From Vespa crabro (taxonomy: Eukaryota > Arthropoda > Insecta > Hymenoptera > Vespidae), in NCBI RefSeq assembly GCF_910589235.1, contig NW_025813595.1:2418001-2482000 (forward strand): DNA of 64,000 nt, written 5' to 3'. Each line of letters begins with the position of its first letter. Within the stretch, counting starts at the first letter, position 1. The notes under the pieces were generated by a model. That model made no database searches. It had not been told where the DNA came from and saw only the letters and a list, made by a program, of their open reading frames with translations. Below are positions 14,640 to 30,550 of the stretch, piece by piece. The position numbers were made by a program, and so were the translations under genes.

Positions 14640-17600
14640 ATAAAAACAATAATATCAACAATAAGAAAGGTAATTACCTAAATGGAAACAACGGTAATAA
14701 CTTTCATAACAAAAAAACCGTAATAACGACAATGATAATATCAATAATAACTTTAATAATAATAATAACGATAATAACTATAATAATAAAAGTAATAATA
14801 ATAATCACAATAATAAAGATAACAATCACGATAAAACGATATTAATAATAATATTGATTATAAGGAAAACAATTATATAAATAATAATGATAATATCCAT
14901 AATATCGATATTAATAATTACAATATCAACGTTAGAAACAATAATAATATCAATAATAATAAAGATAATAGCGGTAATAATAATAATGTCATTGAAAACG
15001 CTATTGACGAAAATAACGATAATAACGAAAATATTATCGATAATAACGATAATAATAATAATAATAATATTGATAATAACAGTAATAGCGATAATAATGA
15101 TAATAATTACAATAGTAATAACTATAATAACGATAATAATAAAAACAATATGAACGATAATTATGATAAATCGATAATATCGATATTAATAATTATAATA
15201 ATAACAATAATAACGATAATAATATAATAACGAAAACAATAATAAGGATAATAACGATATTAACTACTATAACAATAACAATTATAAGGATAGTACCGAA
15301 AATAAAGATAATAATTATAAATATAATAACTATAACAATGATATTAACTATTATATCGATAATAATAATAATAATAGTAAGACTAAAAATAATAATAAAA
15401 TGAAAAAAGAAAATAACGAAAATATTAATAACAATAGTAACGTTAATAAAGATAATAATAATAATAATAAAAACATAATTTACGATAATAACAATAAGAA
15501 TGATTATAATAACAATAACAATAGCTATAATCACGATAATATCGCTAATAATAAGCATAAAAGCGTAGTATAATAACGATAATAATAAAATAAACATAAT
15601 AACGATATTAACGATAACAGCGGGAATAACGATAATAATAATAAAAATAATAACAATAATAATGATATTAATAATAATAGCAATAATAACGATAATGACG
15701 ATAATAACGATAATAACGATAATAATGATGATAATATCGATAGTAACGATATCAAAGATAATAACGATAATAATAATAATGATAATAACGATAGTAGTAA
15801 TAATAATTCTAACAATTATATCGATAATATCGATAATAATAATAATAATAATAACGATATTATTGATACTAACGATAATAAAGGAAATAGTAATAGTAAT
15901 AATAACATTAATAACACCAATAACGATAATAAATATAATAATTACGATAATATCGATGATAATAATAATAATAACTATAATAACGATAATAACGGTAATA
16001 ATCAGGATAATAATATTATTATAAAAGGTAATAACTATAATAATGATAAGAATAATTATAATAACGATAATAAATTTAATAGCAATAATAATCCTGATAA
16101 GCATTAAAATATCGATAATAACGATAATAACGAAAGTAATAGTTGTAATAATTACTCTAATCACGATACAAAAAAATGACAACGTTATTAATAATAATAA
16201 AAAAATAATAACGATAATGACGATAATAATGGTAGCAGTAATAACAAAAATTATAATAATAACGATTATAACGATATTGAGTATTACAATTATCAAGATA
16301 ATAATGATTAAAACATTAATTTTAATAATAATAATATATATGATATCAATATTAACAGTATAATATACTAATAATAATAATAACTATAGTAATGATAATA
16401 TCGATTATAATAGTAATAATAATAATAATAATAACGAAAATAACAATAATAACGATATTAATGATAATAATAAAAAAGGTAATAACAATATTAACGATAA
16501 TAACGATAATAATAACACAATAGTAACGATATTATCGATTATAATGATAATAAAGATAATATTTATAACATTAATAACGATAATAAAGATATTAAGGATA
16601 ATAATAATAACAATAATAACGATAATATAGATAATACTCATAACAATATTAAAGATAATATCGATAATAATAGTAATAATGGTAACAATAATAACTATAA
16701 TAACGATAATAACGATAATAATACTAACGATAAAAACGAGAATAGTAATAATAATAATAATAATATTTACGAAATTATCGAAAAAAATAATCATAATAAT
16801 AACAATAAATACGATAATAAAGAAAATAACGATAGTAACAATGACGATAATAACGATAATAATAATTACAAAAATATATATAGTAACAATAATAATTATA
16901 ATTACGACAATATTAATAATAATAATAACGATAATAACGATATTGTCAATAATAATAATAAATAAAAATATAATAACAATATTAATGATAATAACGATAA
17001 TAGTGATAATATCGATAATAATAATAATAATTACAATAATAACGATAATTACAATAATAATAAAAACAATAATAACGGTGAGAACGATAATGAGGATACT
17101 AATAAAAACAATATAACTATATTACGATAACAACGTATAATATTAATAACGATATTAACGGAAAAAACCATAATAATAACAATTATAAAGATACTAACGA
17201 TTATAATGATAGTAACGATAATAAATATATTAATAACAATAATAAAGATAATAATGATATGAACAATAATAATATTAACAATAATATCGATAACAACGAT
17301 AATAACGATAATTATAATAGTTATATTTCTATAATAAGGATTATAACGAAAGAACGACAATTAGAGTAACGATAAAAACAAATAATAATGATAATAATGA
17401 TAGTAATAATATTAATAAGACCGATAATAATAATAATATCGATAATAATAGAAGTAATAATAACAAAAATAACAAAAATAACGATATTGACGATAACAAT
17501 AATAACGATAATATCGATAATTATAATAACGATAATGACGACATTTGTAATAATAAATATAACGATAATAATGGTAATAACGATAATGATAATAACAATT

Positions 17601-17940
17601 ATAACGATAATAACGAAAATAACGATAATAACATTAATAACAAAAATTATATAATTTCAATAACAGTATAAACAATAAAATCGATACAATAATAACGATA
17701 TTTACGACAAATGTAATAATAATAATAACGATAATAACGATAAAAAGATAATACTAATAATAATCTTGAAGATAATAACGGTAATTACGCATAATGATAA
17801 TTATGATAATAACAATAGTAATAATAACAATAATAACGATGATATCGATTATGAGTATAATAAAAATAATATTATTAAATATATTGAGGATAATAACGAT
17901 AACTACAATAACGACTATAACGATAATAACAATAATTATA
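14640..17940 (+). repeat. Triplet array, no further structure seen
   Basis: Ordinary array apart from the 12-bp palindrome at 14,668. I recognised no second copy, gene or RNA in it. Confidence 0.65.
14668..14679. other. Perfect 12-bp palindrome AGGTAATTACCT
   Basis: AGGTAATTACCT is its own reverse complement. It stands out because CC and GG are rare here. No partner sites were noticed, so a regulatory role is not claimed. Confidence 0.5.
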
Positions 17941-18029
17941 TAACAATAATAAAGATAATATCGATAATTACAGTAAACATATTAATAATAATAACAATAT
18001 TAACAATAATATCGATAAAAACGATTTCA

Positions 18030-19885
18030 ACGATAATAATTGTAGTAATAATAACAATAGTAATATTAATAACGATAATAACGATATTAACCATACTAAT
18101 AATAACAATAATAATAATAATAACGATAATAACACTTATAATGAGAACATTAATATTGATAATAACGGTAATAACTATAATTATAATAAGAACATTATTA
18201 ATGATAATAACAATAAAAACGATATCAAAACGAAAATAGAAATATTTATAATAATAACGAAAATAGAGATAATCACGATGAAAACGATAATAATAATAAC
18301 AATCCTAATGATAATAATGATAATAACGATAATAACGATAACAATAATAATAATAATAACGAAAATAACGATAATGACGATAACAATAATAACGAAAATA
18401 ACCATAATATCGATAATAATAGCAATATTAGCGAGAATAACGATAATAACAAAATAATAAAAACAATAAAAACCATAATAAAGATTGTAACGATAATAAT
18501 ATTAACGGTATTAACGACTATATTCATAATAATAATAACGATAATAAGGATAATAAGGATAATTACGATAATAATAATATCGATAATGACGGCAATAATA
18601 ATAATAATAATAAGGATATTAACGATAATTACGATAATAGTGATAATAATGATAACGATAATGACGATAATTAAGATAATAACGATAATAATAATAATAA
18701 TAATATCTACAATAACGATAATAGCGATAATAACGAAAAAATAATAATAATAATATCAATAATAACAATATAAACGGCAATAATACTAATAATAATAATA
18801 AAAATAATACTAACGACTATAAAGATAATAGTAGTAGTAGTAATATCTTTATTAACAATAATAACGGTAATAACAATCATAATAATATCGATAAATACAA
18901 AATCGAAAACAATGATAAAAATATTAACGAGAATATCGATAATAACAATAATAATATAAACATTAATGTCCACAATAAAAATTAATACAATATTTATAAT
19001 AAAAATAATAACGATAATAACAATAATAACGGTAATAATAAATACGTTAAAATCGATAATAATAATAACAGTAATAACGATAACAACGATAATATCAATA
19101 ACAATAATAACATCAATATCGTTAATAACTATAATAATGATGATAACGATAATAATTATAAAAGTGATAGCAATAATAACGATATTTACAATAATAATAA
19201 AATTAATAATGTTAGAGGTAATAACGATATTAACAATAATAATGATAATAACGATAATAACGTAAGTAACGATAATAATAATAATAATAATTATGATAAT
19301 AAACATAATATTAATAATAATAATGATATCGATAATAACGATAATAAAAATAATAACGATAATAACGATATTAACCATTATAAAAATGAAAATAGAAGTA
19401 ACAATAATAACGATAATCACGATAATAGCCATAATAATAATTCGATAATAACTATAATAATAATAATAATAATAACGGTTAAAACGACAATAACGATAAT
19501 AGCTATAATAATGATAACGATAATAACGATAATAATTATAATAATAATATTGATCGTAACAATAATAACGATAATGATGATAATAATAGTAATAGTAATA
19601 ACGATTATAACGATAATGACTATAATAACGATATTAATAATAAAATTAATAACGATACTTACTATAATAACGAAAATAAATATTGTAATAAAAACGATAA
19701 AAGAGATAAAAGCAATTAAATAATTACGATTATAACGTTAATAACAACAATAGTAATATAATTATGACGATAATAACGATTATAACGATAATAAAAATAA
19801 GAAGAATAAAGTCAATAACGAACCTAACGACTATAACAATGATAATAATAACAATTATAAGGAAAATAACGATTATAACGATTAT
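18030..19885 (+). repeat. Segmental duplication A, copy 1
   Basis: Collinear with 31,640-33,297. Anchors include AATGAGAACATTAATATTGA, AACGATATCAAAACGA, GAGATAATCACGATGAAAAC, ACGGCAATAATACTAATAAT, ATCGTTAATAACTATAATAA, CATTATAAAAATGAAAATAG and AGAATAAAGTCAATAACGA. This copy has about 160 bp around 18,570-18,730 that its partner lacks. Similarity stops near 19,885. Confidence 0.85.
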
Positions 19886-20709
19886 AGTAATAATAACTGT
19901 AACGATAATAGCGATAATAACAATAATAATTATAACAATGAAAAATATAATAATGATAATAACGATAATAATAATGACGATAATATCTACAATAACGATA
20001 GAAAAAATAACAATGATAAATATAATAATAGGAACAACGATTGCAACGATAATTAAAATTACATTAAAGACGACAATTATGATAATTACGATAATAATGA
20101 AAAGAATATAAACAATAACAATAATAACGAAAAAATTATTATAAGGATAATAAAAATTATAATATCAATAACAACGATAATAATAATTACAATAATAACA
20201 ATAACACTAATATTGATAATAACGATAATAAACATAACAATAAGTACGAAAATAACTATAATAACGATAATAAAAATAACAATAAAAAAAAACAACGAGA
20301 ATATCGATCATAACTGTTATATTGTTTATTATAACGATAATAACGATAAAAAGGAAAGTAACTATAACAACAATGATATTAATAAAATTAAAAACAATAA
20401 TAAAGTTTATAAAGATAATATTAATAAAATTAAAACGCCAATAATAACAAGGAAAATAATAACATTAATAATAACCATAATTACGATAATAACGATAATA
20501 ATTTTAGTAATAATAATAATAATAGCGATAATAACGTTAATAACGAAAATAACAATTACAATATTAACGATAATATCAATAATATCGATATTAATAATAA
20601 CAATAATAACAATAATACCGATACTAACGATAATATCGTTAATAATAATAACGATAAAAATGATAATAGCGATAAAAACAATAACGATATTAACGATAAT
20701 ATTGACAAT

Positions 20710-21470
20710 ATTAAAGATAATAATGATAATAATTTTAAAACGATAATAATTATCAAAATAATAATAGTAATAACGATAATAACGATAAAAAAATAAAATA
20801 ATAATGATAATTACGATAATAACGGTAATAATAGTAAAAATAATAACGCTATTAACAATAATAAAGATAATAATAATATTAATTATACCGATAATATCGA
20901 TTATAATGGAAATAATAATAATAACAATATCGATAATAACGATAATAACGGTAATAACGATAATAATAATAATAATAATAATAATAGTAATAATAATAAT
21001 GATAATTACGATAATAACGATAATAATAATAGTTATAATAACATTATTACAGTAATAACGATAAAAACAATAATAACGATATTCATAATAACGATTATAA
21101 AGACAATATTAATAACAATAATAATATTGATAATAACTATAATAATTATAAGAAAGATAATGACGACAATAACGATAATAATAATAACGATAATAACGAT
21201 AATATCGATAATAATAATAATAATAATAACAGTAATTATGACAATAACGATAATAACGGCAATAATAATAATTATAATAATAACAATAATATTCATAATA
21301 ATGATAATGTCGGCAATAATAATAATAATAATAATATTAATACTAGTAAAGATAATGACGATAAAAATAATAATAATACTAACAATAATAACAACAATAA
21401 CGACAATATCGTTAATACCGATAATAATAATAATAATAACGACATTAATAAATATAATAAATATAATAAC
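20710..21470 (+). repeat. Segment Q, copy 2
   Basis: Opens with TTTTAAAACGATAATAATTA, includes GATTATAATGGAAATAATAA, and runs into a GATATGGTAT-like word (GAAATGGTAT) at 21,471, in the same order as 12,190-12,766. Confidence 0.65.
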
Positions 21471-21660
21471 GAAATGGTATTAACGATAAAATCGACAATA
21501 GTAGTAATAGTAATAACGATAATAACGACAATAAAAATATTAATAATAAAGAAAATATCAATATTATAGGAAGTAACGATTATAACTGTAATAATAATAA
21601 AAATATTAACGAAAATAACGAAAATAGCGATTATAACGATATTAAAGACAGTAAAAATTA
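21471..21660 (+). repeat. GATATGGTAT module, copy 4 (head, variant GAAATGGTAT)
   Basis: GAAATGGTATTAACGATAAA, ATCGACAATAGTAGTAATAG and TAATAACGATAATAACGAC match the module head. It then passes into AGCGATTATAACGATATTAA, a phrase that also follows the head near 58,590. Confidence 0.65.
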
Positions 21661-22322
21661 TAATAATAATAAAAAAATTATTAACGATAACAATGAAAAT
21701 AATGATAATAATAGTACTAATAATAACAATAATAATAATAATAACGATAGTAAAGATAATAACGATAATTATGATAATAACAATTATAATAATATCGTAA
21801 ATAACGATAATAGTAGAATTAATAATAACGACAATAATAAAAATAGTAATAACAATAACGATAATAACAATAATATCAATAATAATAATAACTTTATTAA
21901 CGATAATAACAATTATGGTAATAATAATAATACCGATAATTACGATAATAATAATAATAATAAAAAAAATATTAAAAATTTTAATCACCAGAATACTAAC
22001 AATAATACCGGTTATGATAAGAATAATATTAATAATAATAACGATAATAATGATAATAACGATAATAACTCTAATAATGGTAATAATACTAATAATTATA
22101 ACGGTAATAACAATAATATCGATAATAATAATATTAATAAGAGCAATAATAACGATAACAGTAATAAGTATAAAATCGATGGTAATGATATTAATGAAAA
22201 TATCTATAATAATAATAATAAATATAACAATACTAACGATAATTACAATAACAATAATAACAATAATACGATTATTAATATAATGACGATAATAGTAAGA
22301 ATAATTTTAATATAGAAAATAT

Positions 22323-22460
22323 GGTTGATTACGAAAATAACGGTAATAATGATAATAACTATAATAACGACAATAATAATAATAATAATAATGATAATAA
22401 CGATAATAACGATAATAGCGAATATAACAAAAACAACAATAAAGATAACAACGATATTAA
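22323..22460 (+). repeat. GGTTAATTACGAAAATAACG family, copy 2
   Basis: GGTTGATTACGAAAATAACG begins at 22,323, with one change from the family word, and continues into AACAAAAACAACAATAAAGA as in copy 1. Confidence 0.7.
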
Positions 22461-22810
22461 CAATAATAACAATAATAACAAATATAGCGATAATAACAAT
22501 AATAACGATAATGGCGATAATAATAATAACACTAATAACAATAATATCGACAATAACGATAATTACGATAATACTAATAACAATTATAACAATAATAACG
22601 ATAATGAAAATAATATTAATAATAATAATAATAATGATTACAATAATAAGGATAAAAACAATAATAATTATAACAAAATTATCGATTATATTGTTTATAA
22701 AGATAATTATAGTAACGATAATAATAATTATAATAACTATAATTACGATAATAATAATAGAAAAGATAAAAATACTAATGATTATTACAATAATAACGAT
22801 AATAATAAGA

Positions 22811-24640
22811 ACAATAACATTGATAATAACGACAATAATCATAATAACTGTAATAATAATAACAAAAATACCTATTAAAACGGAAATAACAATAATAATA
22901 ATAAGAATAATGACGATAATAACGGTAATAACGATAATAATAATAATAATAATGACTATAATAACGGTAATATCGCGTAATAATAAATACAACAGTAACA
23001 ATAGTAATAATAGCAATAATAACGATGGTAACGAAATGGAAGATAATGGTAAAATATTAATTACAAAATTAAGGATAATAACGATGATAACGATATAAAT
23101 AATATAAATAATAATAATAATTATAATAATAATAAAAATAATAAATATAATAAAAATAATAACGTTAATAATACAAGTAATAATAACAATATTATCATTA
23201 TTAAAGATAATAAAGATAAGAACGATAATCATAAACATAATAATGACAATAATATTCATAATAATATTAACGATAATAACGGTAATGACGATAACAATAA
23301 TAACGATAATTACGATAATATCGATAATAATATTAACAAAATTAACGATCATAAACATAACAGTAATAATGATAGCATGTATACCGATTATAATAATAAT
23401 AATACAACAAAAAATAATAGCAATATTAACGATAATATCGATTATAATAATAACAATAATATCAAAAGTAGTAATAATGATAATATCGATAATAATGTCA
23501 ATAAAGATAAAAATAATAATAATAACAATAATAACGTGAGTAATAATAACGAAAATAATAATATAAGCGGTAATAATAATATCAATAATAACGATAATAG
23601 CAATAACAATGATAACGATAATAAAGATAATATCGATAATAATAACAACAATATAAACGAAAGTACCCTTAATAATAATAACAGTAATAACGATAAAAAC
23701 GATACTAACGATAATAAAGATAATAATAATAATGATATTAACGATAATAGTAATAATTATAATAACGATAAGAACGACATTAAAGATAATAATAATGATA
23801 ATAACAATAACGAATATAAGGATAATAACGAATATAATAGTAATAATAATAACGAAAATAAGAATAATAACGATAACAACGAAAATAATAATAACAATAA
23901 TAGCGATAATAACGATTTTAACGATAATAAGGATAATAATAATAATTTTAATAACGATAGAAACAGTAAAATCGATAATAACGAAAAAACGATGATAAGG
24001 ATGTTAACGATAATAATAATAATCAGAATAACGATGATAACGATAATATCGATAATAATAAAAATATAAATAATAATAATGATCGTAACGATAATAAAGA
24101 CAATGATAGCAGTAATAGTAACAATAATCATAGTAATAACTATAATAACGATAATATCGATAATATTAACAATGACAAAGATAATGGAAATGATAATAAT
24201 AGCGCTAATAACGATAATTACTGTAATAATATTAACAATAATAAAGATAATACCGATATTGACATTAATAACAATAATAATAATAGCAACAATAACGATA
24301 ATTAAGAAAATAAAAATTATAATTAAAACGATACTAAGGATAAGACCGATATAATCAATAATATTAATAAGAAAAACAAAGATAATATCGATTATATTAA
24401 TAAAATTATTAACTATTATATAGATAATTATAATAATAATATTAACAATAATAACAATATTAACGATAATAAGGATATTAAAAATGACGATATTTACGAA
24501 TATAACGATAAAAAAATATTAATAATACCAATAAAAAGGATAATAAAGATATCGTCGATAATAATAATAACAATAATAATGATAATATAGATAATAATAT
24601 TATCAATATTAACGCAAATAAGGATAATTTTAATAATAAT
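22811..24640 (+). repeat. Segmental duplication B, copy 1
   Basis: Pairs with 51,881-53,545. Anchors are AACATTGATAATAACGACAA, GCGTAATAATAAATA, GATGGTAACGAAATGGAAGA, ATCAAAAGTAGTAATAATGA, GATCGTAACGATAATAAAGA, GATACTAAGGATAAGA and AAAGATATCGTCGATAATAA. About 200 bp near 23,250-23,450 are absent from the partner. Phase slips differ between the two copies. Confidence 0.85.
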
Positions 24641-27400
24641 AATAACGATAATAACGGTTATAACGATAAATATAATAACGAGAATAACGATTTTAACGAT
24701 AATGACGATAATATCAATAATAATAATAATAAAAATAAAGATAGTTACGAAATAAATGGAAATAACGATAATAATACTAAATTCATAACGATAATAACGA
24801 TAATAATAAAAATAGTAACAATAATAACGATAATAGCGATAAGAACGTTAATAATTTTTGTAATTATGACAATAATAATATTACTAACGATAATAACGAT
24901 ATTAAAGATTCTAATAATAACGATAATAACGTTGATATCGATAATAATAATAACAATATTAACGATAATATCGATAAGAATAATAATGACAATAAGAACA
25001 ACAAAAAGGTAATAACGATAATAATATAAACGATAATAACAATAATAATCATAATAATAAAAATAATAATAATAATAACAACAATTACGATAATAGAGAG
25101 ATTAACGATAATAATAATGATGATAATGACGATAATATTATTAATAATAATAACGATTATAACGATATTATCGATTATAATAAGATTTATAATAAAGATA
25201 ATAAAGATAAAAACGATATTAATACTATCAACGAAAACGATAATAACGATAATAATGATAATAACGATAATAAAAAAATAATAATATTAATGAGAAGAAT
25301 AACGATGATACCGATAATAACGGTATTTATAATAATAAATATTAACATTATATCGTTAATAAGGATAGTAATAATAATAATAATAATAATAATGACTATA
25401 ATAATGATAACAATAATAACAATAAGGAGAACAATGACGATAAAAATTATAACCATAAAATCGATAAAAACGATAATAATGGTAATATTAATGATAATAA
25501 TATCGATTATAAGGATAATAAAGATAAGAACGATTATAATAATAACAATAATAACTATAATAACGATAGTAATAATAATATATATATTGATATATATAGT
25601 AATATAGGATAAATATATAGATAGTGTTTATAAGGACGATATTAAATAAAAACGATAATAAAGAAAATAACGATAATAACGATAATAACGACAATAATAA
25701 TAATAATAAAACGATAATAAAGAGAATTTCGATTATAATAATAACGATAATGACACAATAGTTATAAGAATAATAACGATAATAACGATAATATCGATTA
25801 AAGTAATAACAATAAAATCGATAATATAGATAATAATAAAAATAATAACAATAATAACGAAAATAACGTCAATAAAAATTATATTATGTACAGTAATAAC
25901 GATAAGAAAGTGATATACGGTAATAACAATAATAACGACAATAATAATAATAATAAGAATAATAACGATAACTACAGAAAGACGATAATAGTAATATTAA
26001 TAATAATGAAAACAAGGATAATAACGATAACAACTATTATAATAATAATAATAATAATAATAACAATAATAACGATATTAAAGATACTAGCGATAATAAT
26101 AAAAACAATGTTAACGTAAATAAAGATAATAAAGATAATAATGATAATAATAAGAATAATAACAGTAATAATATCTATAATTACGATAATAACGAAAATA
26201 AGGATCATAAGGATAATAATAATAGTAATAATAACGATGTTAACGGAATTAACTTCAATAATAATATTATTAATAATAATAATAGCAAAAATAACGATAT
26301 TAATGATAACAGTAGTAGTAATAATAACAATAATAGCAATACTATCGATAATGATGTTAACGGTATTAATAATAACGATAATAATTATAATAATAATAAC
26401 AATACTAACTATAAAAACGAAATAATAATAGTAATAGTAATAATAATAACAGTCATAACAACAATAAAGGTAATTACAATAACAATAATAACGACAATAA
26501 CGATAATAGCGATAACAAAAATAACAATAATAACGTTAATAACGAAAATTACAATAATTCTTATAATAACAATAATTATGATAACGATAATACAGATATA
26601 GTAATAATAATAATTACGATTATAAAGATAATATCGATAATAATAATAATTATAATAATTAATATAATAACAATATAAACGAGAAGAACAATAATATTAA
26701 TAAAAACAATAAAGATAAGAACGATAATAATAATAAAAGACTATAATAATGATTATAAAGATAATGATAATAAAGATAATAATTATAATAATAAAAAGAA
26801 TAATAACGATAATAATGATACAAACGATAATAATAATAATAACAATTAACATAATAACGATTATAACGATAATAATAATAAAATAAATATCGATAATAAC
26901 GATTGTAACGATAATAATAATTCTAATAATAACAATAATAACAGCAAGAACGATAAAAAATATAATAACATTAATAACGATAAAAAAGATAATAACGAAA
27001 ATAACTATAATAATAATAACAATAGTAACTATAATAAACTTAATGGCGATATTACAGTAATAAAAATAAAGATAATATCGTTAATAAGGACAATAATAAT
27101 AGTAATATTAATGATAATAATGATAATATCGAAAATAATTATAACGAAAATAACGACAATAACAATATTAATATTAACGATAATAAGAATAATAATAATG
27201 ACATCGATAATAATAATAACAATAATATCGATAATATGGGTAATTATGAAAATAACAGTAATAAAGATAATATATATAAAACGAAAATAATAATAATAAT
27301 AAAAACGATAATAAGGATAATAACGATAATAACGATAATAACGATAATAATAATAATAATAATAATAAAGAAAGTAACGGGATTAACGGTAATAACGATA
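24640..27400 (+). repeat. Triplet array, no second copy recognised
   Basis: Ordinary array with one clear lattice break at 25,568-25,645. No gene or RNA is visible. Confidence 0.6.
25568..25645. other. AT-only break in the triplet lattice
   Basis: ATAATATATATATTGATATA, TAGTAATATAGG, ATAAATATATAGATAGTGTT and TATAAGGACGATATTAAATA interrupt the array with TA-repeat-like sequence that fits no register. This is the clearest loss of the lattice I saw. No target duplication or ORF marks it as an inserted element. Confidence 0.5.
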
Positions 27401-27589
27401 ATAATAATAATAATAATGACGATAATAAAAATAATATTGATAATTACATGAATTATAATTATAATAATAATAATAAAAACGATAATAACAGTAATAATAG
27501 TAACAATAATAACGATAAAAAAGAAATAACGATAATAACAATAATTATAAAGATAATAACAATAATATCGATATTAGCGATAAATATAA

Positions 27590-28120
27590 TAACTATGATT
27601 ACGATAATAACAATAGTAATAATGACCATAATAACGAAAAAAACGATAATAACGATATTAATAGTAATAAAAATGAAAATAATATCGGTAAAGTGAATAG
27701 TAATAATAATAATATATACGATAATAACGATAATAACGATAATAATAATAATAAAAATAACTATAATATCATTAATAGTAACAACTAAAAATTAGATAAT
27801 AATGGTATTACTGAAAATAACTAGAATAATAATAATATATATAACAATAAAAACGATAATAACAATAGTAATATTGACATTAATAACGATAATTACGATA
27901 ATAACGATAGTAATAAAGACTATAATAACGGTAAAAAAGATGATAACGATAATAATAATAATAATAATATTATCGATAATAAGTATTAATACGAAAATAA
28001 CGGTAATAAAGATAATAACAATAATAACGACAAAAATAATAATAATAATAATAACGATACTAACGATAATAACGATAATAATAACAATAATAATAAAGAT
28101 AATAACGGGATTAACGATAA
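27590..28120 (+). repeat. Segmental duplication E, copy 1
   Basis: Pairs with 30,025-30,550 at an offset of 2,435 bp at ATCGGTAAAGTG and 2,432 bp at the GTATTAATACGAAAATAACG word. Anchors include AATAGTAACAACTA, GATAATAATGGTATTACTGA and ATAACTAGAATAATAATAAT. Confidence 0.8.
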
Positions 28121-28299
28121 ATACGATAGTAATAATTACAATAATAACGATAATGATGATAATAATAACAATAACCATAATTGTAAGAAAAAAAATTACT
28201 ATAATAACGATATTAACAATAATATTAATAAGAATTACGACGATAATAAAGAAATAACGATAGTAATAATAACAATTACAACGATAATAATAGTTATGA

Positions 28300-28400
28300 C
28301 CATAACAATAATAACGACAATTACGATAATATCGATAATTATATTAACATTATTAACGTTGATAATGATAACAGTAATAATAATAATAACATGTATAACG
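28300..28400 (+). repeat. ACGACAATTA / ATTAACGTT segment, copy 1
   Basis: ACGACAATTACGATAATATC, then ATTAACATTATTAACGTT and AACATGTATAACGATAA. Relatives lie at 31,045-31,140 and 33,668-33,740. Confidence 0.7.
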
Positions 28401-28480
28401 ATAAAAACGATACTAACAATAATAACGATGATAATAAATACGATAATAATTATAATAACGATAATAACGATAATAATAAC

Positions 28481-28639
28481 AATAATTATAAAAATAATAA
28501 TAAGGATTATAACGATCATAACGATAATAATACTAGTAACAGCAACAATAATAACAAATATAGTAACGATATTGAGGATACAAACGATATTAGAGATAAA
28601 AGCGAAAATAAAATTAATAATAATAACTATAAAAACGAT
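28481..28639 (+). repeat. 159-bp segment shared with 10,681-10,839
   Basis: Ungapped partner of 10,681-10,839. It begins AATAATTATAAAAATAAT and contains ACTAGTAACAGCAACAATAA and GATATTGAGGATACAAACGA. Confidence 0.85.
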
Positions 28640-29099
28640 AAAAACAATAATAATAAAAACATTAATAGCGATAATAACGATAATAAAATTAATAATAATA
28701 ATAATGGCGATATTATAGACATTAACGATAATAATAAGAACGGTAATAACGACAATAGTAATTATAACAATAACGATAATAATGATAATAACGACAATAA
28801 TAATAATAATAGAAATAATAATAACAATAACATAAATAATAACGATGATAATAATAACGATATTTTCGACATTAGTGCTAATAATAATAACGCTAATAAC
28901 GATAATAACGATAATAATAATAATAATAATAGAGATAATAACGATATTAACGATTATAAAGATAATAATGATAAAAACAATAATAATAATAATAATAATA
29001 ACAACGATAATAACGTTAATAACGTTAGCAATAATAACAATAATAACGATAAGAACGATAATAGCGATTATATTGACAATAATGACAGTAATGAGAATA

Positions 29100-29700
29100 A
29101 TAATAATAATAATAACGATAATAATAATAATATTAATAACGCTAATTACATTAACAACGATAATATTAATAATGACGTTAATAGTAATATTCATAATAAA
29201 GATATTAGCGATAATATCAAACATAATAATAATAATAGTAACCATAATAACGATAATAAAAATAATTACTATAATAACGATAATAAGAGTGAAAATAATA
29301 GTAATTATAGATATATTAATGTTAGTAAGGATAATAACGATTATAATATTAATAATAATGACGTTTAATACGGTAATAGCGACAATATTATTATTAATAT
29401 TAACGTTAATAGGTATAATTACAATATAGAAGTTAATAGTAATAAAAATAATAACGTTAAAAACGATATTAACGATAATAACAATAATAATATTGATAAT
29501 AACGATAATAATAATAGCAATAATAATGATTTTTAATGATAAGAAAGATAATAATAATAACATTTATAACCATTATAACATTATCAACGATAATAATAAT
29601 AATGACGTTAATAATAATAATCATAATAAAGATATTATCTATAATTTCAACAATAATAACTCTAAAAATAATAAGAATATTAATAGTAACCATAAGAACG
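29100..29700 (+). repeat. Local direct repeat, period 430 bp
   Basis: AATGACGTTAATAGTAATAT at 29,171 and AATGACGTTAATAATAATAA at 29,601 are each followed by CATAATAAAGATATT and, further on, TAGTAACCATAA. The period of 430 bp is not a multiple of three. Confidence 0.7.
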
Positions 29701-30024
29701 ATAATATCGATAATAACGATTATAATAATAACGATAGTAACGATAATTTTGATAATAACGATAATAAAATTAATAACGATAATAATAATAATAATAATAT
29801 AGAAAATAACCGTATTAACGGTAATAACGATAATAATAATAACAATATTAACGATAATATAAATAATATTGATAATAAAGATAATTATAATTAAAATAAT
29901 AACAATAATAACGACAATAACAGTAATAATAATAACAATAATAACGATAGTAACCAAATAACGATAATAATAATAACAATTATAAGGATAATAACTAGAA
30001 TAACGATATTAACGATAACTATAA

Positions 30025-30550
30025 TAACTATAATTACGATAATAACAATAGTAATAATGACAATAATATCGATAACAACGATAAAAAAGATATTAATAGT
30101 AATAAAAGTAAAGATAATATCGGTAAAGTGGATAATAATAATAACATTATATTCGATAATAAGGATAATAAAAATAATAATAATAATAATAATGATAATA
30201 TCGCTAATAGTAACAACTATAAATTCGATAATAATGATATTAATGAAAATAACTAAAATAATAATAGTATATATAACAATAATAACGATAATAACAATAA
30301 TAATAATAACATCAATAACGATAATTACGATGATAACGATAGTAATAATTACCATAATGACGATAACAAAGATGATAATGATAATAATAATAATAAAAAT
30401 ATTATTGATAATAAGGTTAATTACGAAAATAACGGAAATAAAAATAATAACAATAATAATGACAATAATAATAATAATAATAAGGATACGAACGATAATA
30501 ACGATAATAATAAAGATAATAATAATGATAATAACGTTATTAACGATAAT
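30025..30550 (+). repeat. Segmental duplication E, copy 2
   Basis: Partner of 27,590-28,120. It contains ATCGGTAAAGTGGATAATAA, AGTAACAACTATAAATTCGA, GATATTAATGAAAATAACTA and GGTTAATTACGAAAATAACG at 30,415. The phrase AACTATAAATTCGATAATAA also occurs at about 40,282 and 49,118. Confidence 0.8.

Noticed and set aside
22359..22553. Leucine/serine-rich or isoleucine-rich frames as membrane proteins
   Set aside because: TTA-TCG-TTA gives L-S-L and ATT-ATC-GTT gives I-I-V wherever the array is read on the minus strand; no charged loops or signal architecture beyond this.
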